A DNA stretch of 18,533 nt from Bacilli bacterium. Its GTDB lineage: Bacteria; Bacillota_I; Bacilli_A; RFN20; CAG-826. Positions within the stretch are counted from its first letter, which is position 1, and every line of letters begins with the position of its first letter. The notes under the pieces are model-generated. The model was not told where the DNA came from. It saw only the letters and a program-made list of their open reading frames with translations, and made no database searches. Shown here one piece after another: positions 8,252 to 15,224 of this stretch. The stretch lies in contig JAKSVY010000034.1 of NCBI GenBank assembly GCA_024413875.1, positions 1-18,533 on the forward strand. Reading direction: 5' to 3'. The position numbers and the translations under genes were made by a program.

Positions 8252-11200
8252 TTATTTGTCCTCCTCATCTTCTTTTCTCTTTTTAAGAGAAACTAATCCG
8301 GCTGCACTTAATGTAGCTGTTGTAGCAATTAAGCTTGCAGCAGTGATTGAACCACCACAGCCAGATTTCTTTTCTTCTTCAACCTCTTTAACAAATTGAG
8401 ATTGATCGAAGCTTGTTTTAATAGTAACTAATCCATTTGGATTTACTTCGGTTGTAAATGTATCCCAACCGATTTCATAGAATTTAACTTCGTTTCCATT
8501 TTTCACGAAGTCCATATTAGCACTGAGATTTGAGCCCTGTGCCATAACATAGTTATTGAATGAATCATTGAAGTAATGGATGATAACATTAGTTTTGCCA
8601 AATGCGGCATCAACGAACGTTAAGAACAATCTTCTCTGATCTCCAACTTCAGTTGAACTATCAGCATTATTCATATCTTCCATGACTTGTAATAAGTATT
8701 CTTTTTCAACATCAAGGAAGTAGACTTTCTTAGTTTCATCATATTCAAATTCGGCCTTTTCGAATCCAATAATTGCATCGCAGACCTTCATATCAGAAAC
8801 TTCGATACGGACTCTAGATGTTCCGCTTGCATCTTTATACTCTTTGATATCTGTAACTTCTGGAGTCTTAGAATCAATGTAGAAGTTGTAAGATTTGTTT
8901 ACCCATTTGCTGTTATAGGCTAATTGGTAATTGAATGTGATTGTGTATTTACCAGATTCAAATGCCTTACCAGTTTCAGTATCGTATAAAGGAATAATTG
9001 CTGATGCTCTATGTGCAACATAACCTGCACCTAAATAGTTTGCATCAACGTGTGATTTATAAAGTTGTTTATCGCCGAATAGCATATCGGTTAAGACTGA
9101 CTTGTAAACAATTTCACCATCACTATTCTTAATTTCGAAGAAGTTGTCTTCGACTGATCTTAGAACGAATTGATGAATAATCATTGTGTTTGTTTTTTCT
9201 GGGCTACCAACATAAATGTTGTCACCTGGATTTTCGAAATATGATTTACCATCTACTGGGTCAACTCCAACTTTATGGAATCCACTCATAGAGTTAAATG
9301 ATGCTTCATTAACTAAGATGTCATCTGTATCAACATCCATTGTTGTATCGGCATATCCGACAGTCCAAGATGAACCGAAGTCAACAGATGATTTGCCGAC
9401 TAATTGTTTTGTAACATCGTTGACAAGATCAGATGGATAAATTGTTGAATCATCTTTTTCAAATGCAAATGGTTCGACAACTGGTGCATTTTCAAGAGTG
9501 TTTTCTGGATGACTATCATCTAAGTTAGAGAAGAATCCAAGGTAAGGAATTGAAAGTTTTGTTTCGTTTGTTTGTTGCAATTCAACATAGCCTTCAATAG
9601 CGCATCCGTAAGGGAACTTGCTCATGATTTCTGATTTAACTTGTTCACTTAATGTATATGGATTTAAAGTGATTGTTGTTTCTTTAGCAGGATCTGAAGC
9701 ATCTGCTTTTCCTGGGATAGTTACGCTTTGCGTAAATGTATCGATAACAAGATCTTGTACTGATTGATATTCATAATCAGGTAATACTTTCCATTCACAT
9801 CCTGTTTCAGATGCATTGTAGTAATAACCTGGTTCAAGAACAATATATTTAGCTTCATCATAAGCTTCTTTTTTTGTATATGGTTGTCCTGTTGAACCAT
9901 CGATTTGAAGTTCATCGTAATACTTGATTTGTTTTGTTAATTTAATAACGTCGTTTTTGTTATAACCAGCATCACTTACTGTTGTTAAACGAGTTGATGA
10001 TTTTTTACCATCAAAGTAGTCTTCAACATAAGTTAATCCTGGAATCTTTGTTTCGTCATCGATTTCACCAACATTTTTATATTTTGCAGAAAGAACTTTA
10101 TTGTTCTTTGTTGTTGCTGGTCTCATGACTGTAACTTTTGCAGTATAAGTTTCGTCTTGTGTGGTTTCATTAATTGCTGCAAATTTTAAGTTTAATGTAC
10201 CACTAGCGATATCGGCTTCATTGAAAAGCTGAATCTTAGACTTATTAATACGTTTACCACTCTTGTTAAGACCATCTAAGTAAATGTCCGTGTTATAGGC
10301 CTTATCTAAGTTAACTCTTCCTGCGCCTTGCATACGTGGAGAAGTGTAGCTCTTTCCAGCTAATTCACCAGAAGTTTCTAATCCTTTTGTAGGGTCTTCT
10401 GGGTTTACTGTTGAATCAACCATTGGGTCAGCTGTAGACATAAGTCTAAGGTCAACAGTTTTTCTGAAATCCTTAATAGTTGCTAATTCTTCAGCTGTTG
10501 GAGCTCCGCCAGCTGCATATTGAGAATAAATATCTTTAGTGACTTTTGATAAAACTAAGCTTTGTGAACCGGCATAGTTAGGAGCGGCCATTGATGTACC
10601 AGAAAGATACTCATAGGTAGAATATGGAGATTCATCTCTATGTTCTTTCTTTTGAGGTGGAACTGCGCCACGAATATTTTCTCCCGGTGTAGTAATATCT
10701 GGTTTTAAAGAATAATCGAAGCGTGCACCATCAGATGAATAAGTCGAAATTGTGTTCTTTAAATCGTTATCTGCGACACGCTTTTCAATAAATTTGAATT
10801 TACCAGAACCAGCATTTTCAAATGTTGGTTTGTCTTTATAAAGTGCTAATGCACATGGAATATCTGGATCGAATCCTTCACCAAAACTACATCTAAAGTT
10901 AAAGTCTGTTGCAGTTGGATCGTTGTTAACGATAACAATAGCAGCGGCTTTTTTCTTCGATGCAATCGAATATTTATCAGCGAATGATGTCGAACCACGG
11001 TTTACAACAACAATTTTTCCTTGAACAGATTCTGCTGGATAATCACTTTCAGTTCCGAAGCCAGGAATATAAACCCAGTCGAATTCTGTTGTATCTGCTG
11101 GTTGACCAGCAAGAAGATCAGTCATCCAGTGTTGATCGTTTTCATCATAATCGGCATCCATACCTTCACGGTTGACGATTTGATCTTCATAAGCAACGTT

Positions 11201-12529
11201 TCTAATTGCTTGGCCACTGGAATCTTTTAATTCAAATGCGCGTTCGTAATAGATTTGTGTTGGTTGGCTAGAAGCAATGATCATATTATCAGTAGAGTTT
11301 GCATAGCTACCTAAAATACCTGTTTCAACCATTTCAGTTGTCCAGTTACCATAGCCACCTGTAAATGAATAAGATAATTTACCAGCATTTCCTGCGGAAA
11401 TAGCAGATAAAATTCCACTATTATTAGCAAGATTTGCGAGTGTCTTCATTGTTAATGAATCACCATCAAAGTCATCAAGATCGCTACCGAGTGACATGTT
11501 AATTCCATCAACACCTAAAGCGATTGCGTCTTCGACGGCCGCTAAAATTGCTGAATCATAAGCACCTGTTGAAGTGCCAAATCCCATTTGTTCACCAGTA
11601 TCATCTGCAATGTATGTAGTAAAAACTTTCATACATGCTAATTGAGCTTTTGGAGCAATACCTTTATAGGTATCAGCGTTTCCTGCTGCAATTGTAGCAA
11701 CGTGTGAACCGTGATATGTCAATGTTGATGAGACATCATGATCGGTTGGACCAACTTGTCCATAATTTGTAGATTCACCACCATAGTCAAAGTAGAATGG
11801 AACTTTGTTATTAAAATAACAAGAACCTTCTGTTCCTTTAGCTGGGTTGCTTGAATCTCTTTTTGCATTTAACTTACCACTAGTAAATAATGGAGTTAAA
11901 TTGTCATAAGTGAACTTTTCTGCTGTTCCATTTGGTAATGCTTTAAAAACCGCGTGGTTCCAAGCTGTACCATCATCACTATTAGCTGCGTCTGCTTCAT
12001 GAACTCCTCTAAAGAAGAATTCGTTATCCAAAACCGCAATAACAGTACCTTCGCCATCGTTAGTGTTATCTGGTTTTTCCATAGTTATAGCAGAAATATT
12101 TTCAACTACGTCACCAGTGTCTTCAGTGGCCTTTGCCGCTGGGCGAACAAATTTTGCAGAATAATATGAACCGTCACTAATATCTTGCTTTGCATGAATT
12201 TCATCAAGTGTAACGCTTGCTACTTCATCGAGAGCACGGATGGCTTCTACATCGTCCTTGTTTACTTCAACGACAAAAGCATTGTTTAAAACGCTGTAAC
12301 GTTGAACTAATTTGAAGTTGCTTGTTACTTTCTTGGAAATGACTTTCATTACTTCATCTTGTGAAGAGAAAATTTCATCGGTAGAGAGATTGTTAAGTGA
12401 CTTGTCAACTTCGACAATGATTCTTGCATCTCTAGCTCCGCCGGCTTGAGCTTCTTTTTCATTAACTGAAGCAGATGCTCCGCTAAGTGTCATGACCGCG
12501 ATCATTCCTGCGAGTAATTTTTTATTCAT
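8252..12529 (-). CDS. Large cell-surface subtilisin-like serine protease (S8, lactocepin/C5a-peptidase type)
   Basis: Secreted 1425-residue protease, likely degrading external proteins at the cell surface. In order: signal peptide (about 1-22), inhibitor-I9-like propeptide (about 36-115), then the S8 catalytic domain. The triad is Asp168 (in IAVLDNE), His273 (HGSHVA) and Ser646 (SGTSMAAP), with the oxyanion Asn381 (SAGNAG). A protease-associated (PA) domain is inserted at about 460-560, as in lactocepins and streptococcal C5a peptidases, and beta-rich fn3-like domains follow. The C-terminus is a sorting tail: SGCGGS (Cys1391), a hydrophobic helix, then KKRKEDEE. It has no LPxTG. The catalytic Asp context (LDNE rather than IDTG) is slightly atypical. 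It is first in the operon with the peptide-binding lipoprotein and has ribosome binding site AGGAGG. The gene order implies that its products are handed to the binding protein. Confidence 0.95.
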   Translation of the reverse strand: MNKKLLAGMIAVMTLSGASASVNEKEAQAGGARDARIIVEVDKSLNNLSTDEIFSSQDEVMKVISKKVTSNFKLVQRYSVLNNAFVVEVNKDDVEAIRALDEVASVTLDEIHAKQDISDGSYYSAKFVRPAAKATEDTGDVVENISAITMEKPDNTNDGEGTVIAVLDNEFFFRGVHEADAANSDDGTAWNHAVFKALPNGTAEKFTYDNLTPLFTSGKLNAKRDSSNPAKGTEGSCYFNNKVPFYFDYGGESTNYGQVGPTDHDVSSTLTYHGSHVATIAAGNADTYKGIAPKAQLACMKVFTTYIADDTGEQMGFGTSTGAYDSAILAAVEDAIALGVDGINMSLGSDLDDFDGDSLTMKTLANLANNSGILSAISAGNAGKLSYSFTGGYGNWTTEMVETGILGSYANSTDNMIIASSQPTQIYYERAFELKDSSGQAIRNVAYEDQIVNREGMDADYDENDQHWMTDLLAGQPADTTEFDWVYIPGFGTESDYPAESVQGKIVVVNRGSTSFADKYSIASKKKAAAIVIVNNDPTATDFNFRCSFGEGFDPDIPCALALYKDKPTFENAGSGKFKFIEKRVADNDLKNTISTYSSDGARFDYSLKPDITTPGENIRGAVPPQKKEHRDESPYSTYEYLSGTSMAAPNYAGSQSLVLSKVTKDIYSQYAAGGAPTAEELATIKDFRKTVDLRLMSTADPMVDSTVNPEDPTKGLETSGELAGKSYTSPRMQGAGRVNLDKAYNTDIYLDGLNKSGKRINKSKIQLFNEADIASGTLNLKFAAINETTQDETYTAKVTVMRPATTKNNKVLSAKYKNVGEIDDETKIPGLTYVEDYFDGKKSSTRLTTVSDAGYNKNDVIKLTKQIKYYDELQIDGSTGQPYTKKEAYDEAKYIVLEPGYYYNASETGCEWKVLPDYEYQSVQDLVIDTFTQSVTIPGKADASDPAKETTITLNPYTLSEQVKSEIMSKFPYGCAIEGYVELQQTNETKLSIPYLGFFSNLDDSHPENTLENAPVVEPFAFEKDDSTIYPSDLVNDVTKQLVGKSSVDFGSSWTVGYADTTMDVDTDDILVNEASFNSMSGFHKVGVDPVDGKSYFENPGDNIYVGSPEKTNTMIIHQFVLRSVEDNFFEIKNSDGEIVYKSVLTDMLFGDKQLYKSHVDANYLGAGYVAHRASAIIPLYDTETGKAFESGKYTITFNYQLAYNSKWVNKSYNFYIDSKTPEVTDIKEYKDASGTSRVRIEVSDMKVCDAIIGFEKAEFEYDETKKVYFLDVEKEYLLQVMEDMNNADSSTEVGDQRRLFLTFVDAAFGKTNVIIHYFNDSFNNYVMAQGSNLSANMDFVKNGNEVKFYEIGWDTFTTEVNPNGLVTIKTSFDQSQFVKEVEEEKKSGCGGSITAASLIATTATLSAAGLVSLKKRKEDEEDK
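8255..8365 (-). other. C-terminal GCGGS sorting/anchoring tail of the protease
   Basis: The last 37 residues carry SGCGGS, about 20 small and hydrophobic residues, and a cluster of Lys/Arg. This three-part layout is that of a C-terminal cell-envelope anchoring signal, but with a conserved-looking Cys-Gly-Gly in place of LPxTG. It resembles in plan the Cys-containing C-terminal signals such as MYXO-CTERM, which are processed at the Cys. The processing enzyme is not in this window. Confidence 0.6.
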
Positions 12530-12544
12530 AAATTACCTCCTCTT

Positions 12545-12562
12545 ATCTCGTCTCAACGAGAT
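12545..12562 (-). promoter_or_regulatory. Leader hairpin before the protease ribosome binding site
   Basis: On the minus strand ATCTCGT-TGAG-ACGAGAT is a perfect 7-bp stem with a UGAG tetraloop (YNMG class). It begins exactly 8 bases after the -10 box, as in the oppB leader, and is followed three bases later by the Shine-Dalgarno AGGAGG. It would form the 5' end of the operon mRNA. Confidence 0.65.
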
Positions 12563-12570
12563 TGCGTAAA

Positions 12571-12599
12571 AGTATACACACATACGTGAGCGATTGCAA
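12571..12599 (-). promoter_or_regulatory. Promoter of the protease operon
   Basis: Reading leftward: -35 TTGCAA (12594-12599), a 17-base spacer and -10 TATACT (12571-12576). The predicted start is near 12564. The spacer carries GCTC at the same position as in the oppB promoter, and the bases after the -10 share TTAC. Confidence 0.75.
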
Positions 12600-12606
12600 A
12601 TATAAA

Positions 12607-12646
12607 AATAAAAAATAAAAATTGCTTCGAACTAATCGAGCAAATT
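12607..12646 (-). terminator. Terminator of the DUF3899 gene
   Basis: TTGCTTCGA (12622-12630) pairs with TCGAGCAA (12636-12643) around a 5-base loop with one bulged base. Reading leftward it runs into several T tracts. A second AT-only inverted repeat, AAATTTAC/GTAAATTT (12656-12663 and 12671-12678), overlaps the stop codon. Together they separate the upstream small genes from the protease promoter. Confidence 0.7.
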
Positions 12647-12676
12647 TTTCACAACAAATTTACTATAAAAGTAAAT

Positions 12677-13096
12677 TTAATTTATAGGCATGTACTGTGT
12701 ATATATGATTCGTAAAACAATAAAAGCGGTTACAAAAAGTAAGCCTGCAAGTGCGATAAATAAATAATATTTGCTTCGTTTTTCACGTGCGACATTCTTT
12801 TCTTGTCTATAACTAGCATAGTCATTGTATTTGTTTGCATCCTTCGCAAAAAGCATAGTTCCAAATTGCTTAAAACCATAAGCTGCAAAGTCAAAAAATC
12901 CTTCTCTTGCAACAAAAATTAAACCTGCAATACAGATCAAAACAATTCCGCTTATGGCAGTGCCGTTACAAGCTTCTAAAAGAATTCTTTTATTAGTGAA
13001 AAAATACAAGCAAAAAATACCTGCACCAACAGCCAAAGAAATTAGGGTGGTAATTAAATAAATTTTCCAGTTCGATTTTTTCTTTTCGTTTTCCAT
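12677..13096 (-). CDS. DUF3899 family small membrane protein
   Basis: This 139-residue protein has three membrane helices (about 13-33, 45-63 and 110-132) and a cytoplasmic charged loop. The segment FVAREGFFDFAAYGFKQF followed by a DYASYRQEK and EKRSK stretch matches the DUF3899 signature as I know it (REG-FD-YGF then a Y/K/R-rich loop). The family is widespread in Firmicutes and has no established function. There is no Shine-Dalgarno sequence; a -10 box TAAAAT ends 7 bases before the ATG, so the mRNA is probably leaderless or has a one-base leader. It follows the 74-residue gene by 25 bases but appears to have its own promoter. Confidence 0.75.
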   Translation of the reverse strand: MENEKKKSNWKIYLITTLISLAVGAGIFCLYFFTNKRILLEACNGTAISGIVLICIAGLIFVAREGFFDFAAYGFKQFGTMLFAKDANKYNDYASYRQEKNVAREKRSKYYLFIALAGLLFVTAFIVLRIIYTQYMPIN

Positions 13097-13103
13097 GTTT
13101 TTT

Positions 13104-13132
13104 ATTTTACACTTAAATGTTTCACTTGTGAA
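13104..13132 (-). promoter_or_regulatory. Promoter of the DUF3899 gene (leaderless)
   Basis: Reading leftward: -35 TTCACA (13127-13132), a 17-base spacer and -10 TAAAAT (13104-13109), giving a start at about 13097, one base before the ATG. The -35 is half of a 5+5 palindrome TTCAC-TT-GTGAA (13121-13132) that also spans the stop of the upstream gene and could be an operator. Confidence 0.5.
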
Positions 13133-13346
13133 TTCTAATTACTTTTGATTCGTTTACACCCTTAAAAACCGTTGGACATTGGCCAGCAATTTGAATATCA
13201 TAAATAACCTCATTTCTATCATTGAGATAGATATCACAAATAGATCCAAAATAAATGTCGTCTCGATGGTAAAAATCAACGAAATCATTCAATTTAAATC
13301 TTGAATTAATTTCAATATTTTTCTTTGTCTTTTTAAGTAAGCACAT
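13122..13346 (-). CDS. Small hypothetical protein (74 residues)
   Basis: I do not recognise this protein. It has a basic N-terminus (MCLLKKTKKN), no signal peptide and no membrane helix. A short beta-rich body contains FVDFYHRDDIYFGSICDIYLND and then YDIQIAGQCPTVFKGV, which could form a small SH3-like or KOW-like barrel. It is the only gene here ending in TGA. No ribosome binding site precedes the ATG. A TATACT box (13358-13363) ends 11 bases before it, so a transcript with about a 5-base leader is possible, though no good -35 accompanies it. It lies 24 bases after the 174-residue gene and could equally be read from that gene's transcript. Coding status rests on an uninterrupted frame and plausible composition. 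Confidence 0.6.
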   Translation of the reverse strand: MCLLKKTKKNIEINSRFKLNDFVDFYHRDDIYFGSICDIYLNDRNEVIYDIQIAGQCPTVFKGVNESKVIRIHK

Positions 13347-13370
13347 GCGATAAGTTTAGTATAACTAAAA

Positions 13371-13895
13371 CTATTTTACAAGCGAACCAGAATTAACAAT
13401 TATCTTATAGAATTCTTTTGATTCTTTTGCAAGCAAAGAAAGTAAATCATTAGGAATATCGAAATCTTCATCGTAATAATTTTGAAGAATATCTTTGATA
13501 TTATCAAGTAAAAATTTAGCGTTACTCTCAGCATTTTTAATACATTTATAAAAATTATTATTTTCTTTTAATTCGAGTGCAATAAGAACAGAAATTGTAA
13601 TTAAATAAATTCTTTCAAGCTTACTGCTTCTTTCTTCTTTACTTAAATATGTGGTAAAGTCAAAATCTTCGTCATCATAACGAATATGTCCAGAAAGTAA
13701 TAAACTCATTAAATCAAAATAATAGTTAGATTTAGGAAACTGTTCTAAATCATAATCCAAATCTACCAATGCAATATTTAACGTTAATAAACTTCTAACT
13801 TTTTTGCTTTCCTTATATCTACGCTCACGCACATAAAGATAAACATTAATAATTTTATTGATAACTAGACTTTCGAATGTTTCGAGATTTCCCAT
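13371..13895 (-). CDS. Hypothetical helical protein (174 residues)
   Basis: I do not recognise a family. The protein is predicted almost entirely alpha-helical. It has a basic stretch (VRERRYKESKKVR, about 22-34), an acidic patch (RYDDEDFDF, about 72-80) and one moderately hydrophobic helix (IYLITISVLIALEL, about 95-108) that looks amphipathic rather than membrane-spanning. It has no signal peptide or catalytic motif. The ribosome binding site GAGGTGAT is a near-perfect match to the 16S rRNA tail, which strongly supports the start. It lies immediately downstream of the nuclease-operon terminator, so it needs its own promoter in the AT-rich 100 bases before it. A TACAAT sequence near 13918 is a candidate -10. 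Confidence 0.75.
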   Translation of the reverse strand: MGNLETFESLVINKIINVYLYVRERRYKESKKVRSLLTLNIALVDLDYDLEQFPKSNYYFDLMSLLLSGHIRYDDEDFDFTTYLSKEERSSKLERIYLITISVLIALELKENNNFYKCIKNAESNAKFLLDNIKDILQNYYDEDFDIPNDLLSLLAKESKEFYKIIVNSGSLVK

Positions 13896-13956
13896 AATTA
13901 ATCACCTCAAAAAAATTGTAATACAAAATTCCGAAAAATTTTCTCATATTTTAAAA

Positions 13957-13993
13957 ATCAAAAAAAGCAACTATTCATCGAAATAATTGCTTT
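13957..13993 (-). terminator. Terminator of the acetyltransferase-amidohydrolase-nuclease operon
   Basis: AATAATTGCTTT (13982-13993) and AAAGCAACTATT (13964-13975) form a 12-bp stem with one G-U pair and a 6-base loop. Reading leftward it is followed by a run of seven T. It is 15 bases past the nuclease stop. Confidence 0.88.
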
Positions 13994-14007
13994 ATTTTTT
14001 GCTTAAT

Positions 14008-15213
14008 TTAAGCGAAACATTGTCCAACCAAACCTGGTATATCGATAAACGGATTTCTGTTTCCTTGAATTCCCATAACTGTGTGGTTGCGATATTTTTC
14101 AACCTCACTAGGTGGATCTAATTCATCCCATTTTTTGAGTAAACTTCCAATATTAGATGCGCTAACAACACTGTTAAGCGATAACGATGAGCTTGTTAAA
14201 TCGTTATAGTTCGCAATTCCAGTAACGCCAGAGAAAGTATGATAATGCATATAAACATAGGCAATGATTCTTGCAACGTCTCCTTTAAAGGAGTCATCTG
14301 GTTCAACCTTAGTAAATTGACCATAACTATTTGAACCGGTTCCTTTAAGCTTTTTTGTGCCTGTTCTTCCGTCTCCAACTTCGCTAGTATTAGAATAACT
14401 TGAAAGATCTGCAAACGGAGCGTTTCCACGTTTTTCGTTTACATTATTCGCGCTTGGTCTAACATGAAATAAATCTGAACCACCACCGACATATTTGCTT
14501 TCATTATCAACATCAGAAGTATCGTTAGGGTTACTTTTATTTCCGTGATACCATAATCCACTGGAAACACTACATGGCCAAACGTGTTCTCTAGAACCGC
14601 CTGAATTTACAGCTGTATACCCGGTATAAAATAATTCTTTATTATATGTACCAGGAACTTGCTCTGTAGAACATGCTTCTGCACTAATCGAATGATATTT
14701 TGCAACATTGTTATAAGTAACCCATGTTGTATGTTTCTTAAATGTTAATTTTTGTAACTCTTTAAGTAAGTTAGTAGAACTTTGTTCTAAATTAACATTT
14801 GTATAGTATTCTGCCACTTCAGCGTTATATACAGTTTCATCATATGGTTCATAAGAAACAGACAATCCTGTAAGTGATTTTGTCGCTCTTTGAGACACAT
14901 CTTCACGCATTGCCATAACCACATTAACTTTCGAACCATTAAATCCTCTAGGTTTGGCAGGAGAGAATGTAATTGTGTATTTGCTTGGATCAATCAATTC
15001 TTTAGTGCCGTTTGACGCATTTTTGTAAAAAGAAAGACCAGTTGGATCCCATTCATCATAAAAATCATATGATTTCTTATTAAGTGTTCCTGAAATTGAA
15101 AATGTAAAAGAACCACCGTTTGATGAATCTATCGGATTTGTTCCAACAACACAACTTGATAATATTGGTACAAGTGCCAATCCAATTAAATTAATAAATA
15201 ATCTTCTTTTCAT
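14008..15213 (-). CDS. Secreted lipoprotein nuclease, endonuclease I family
   Basis: Likely a surface-anchored DNase/RNase that degrades external nucleic acid. The 401-residue protein starts with a lipoprotein signal (lipobox LSSC, Cys21). An Ig-like domain follows (about 35-122), resembling that of the large lipoprotein (WDPTGLSFYKNASNGTK). The endonuclease I domain (about 125-401) shows its hallmark motifs: REHVWP (208-213, with His210 the expected catalytic residue), DLFHVRPS (247-254), NEKRGN (259-264) for metal and substrate contacts, and the closing GNRNPFID. The ribosome binding site AGGATGG overlaps the stop codon of the amidohydrolase, giving an 11-base spacing and probable coupling. 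It is the last gene of the operon. Freed nucleotides or bases may feed the neighbouring amidohydrolase, but that is speculation. Confidence 0.93.
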   Translation of the reverse strand: MKRRLFINLIGLALVPILSSCVVGTNPIDSSNGGSFTFSISGTLNKKSYDFYDEWDPTGLSFYKNASNGTKELIDPSKYTITFSPAKPRGFNGSKVNVVMAMREDVSQRATKSLTGLSVSYEPYDETVYNAEVAEYYTNVNLEQSSTNLLKELQKLTFKKHTTWVTYNNVAKYHSISAEACSTEQVPGTYNKELFYTGYTAVNSGGSREHVWPCSVSSGLWYHGNKSNPNDTSDVDNESKYVGGGSDLFHVRPSANNVNEKRGNAPFADLSSYSNTSEVGDGRTGTKKLKGTGSNSYGQFTKVEPDDSFKGDVARIIAYVYMHYHTFSGVTGIANYNDLTSSSLSLNSVVSASNIGSLLKKWDELDPPSEVEKYRNHTVMGIQGNRNPFIDIPGLVGQCFA

Positions 15214-15224
15214 TTATTACCATC

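Noticed and set aside
12656..12678. AAATTTAC/GTAAATTT inverted repeat as an independent terminator
   Set aside because: The stem is nearly all A-T and lacks a T tract directly after it; the GC-containing hairpin at 12622-12643 is the better terminator.
13122..13124. Possible use of TGA as tryptophan (Mollicutes code)
   Set aside because: One gene ends in TGA, but tryptophans checked in the large genes use TGG and frames of up to 1425 codons contain no TGA, so the standard code fits.
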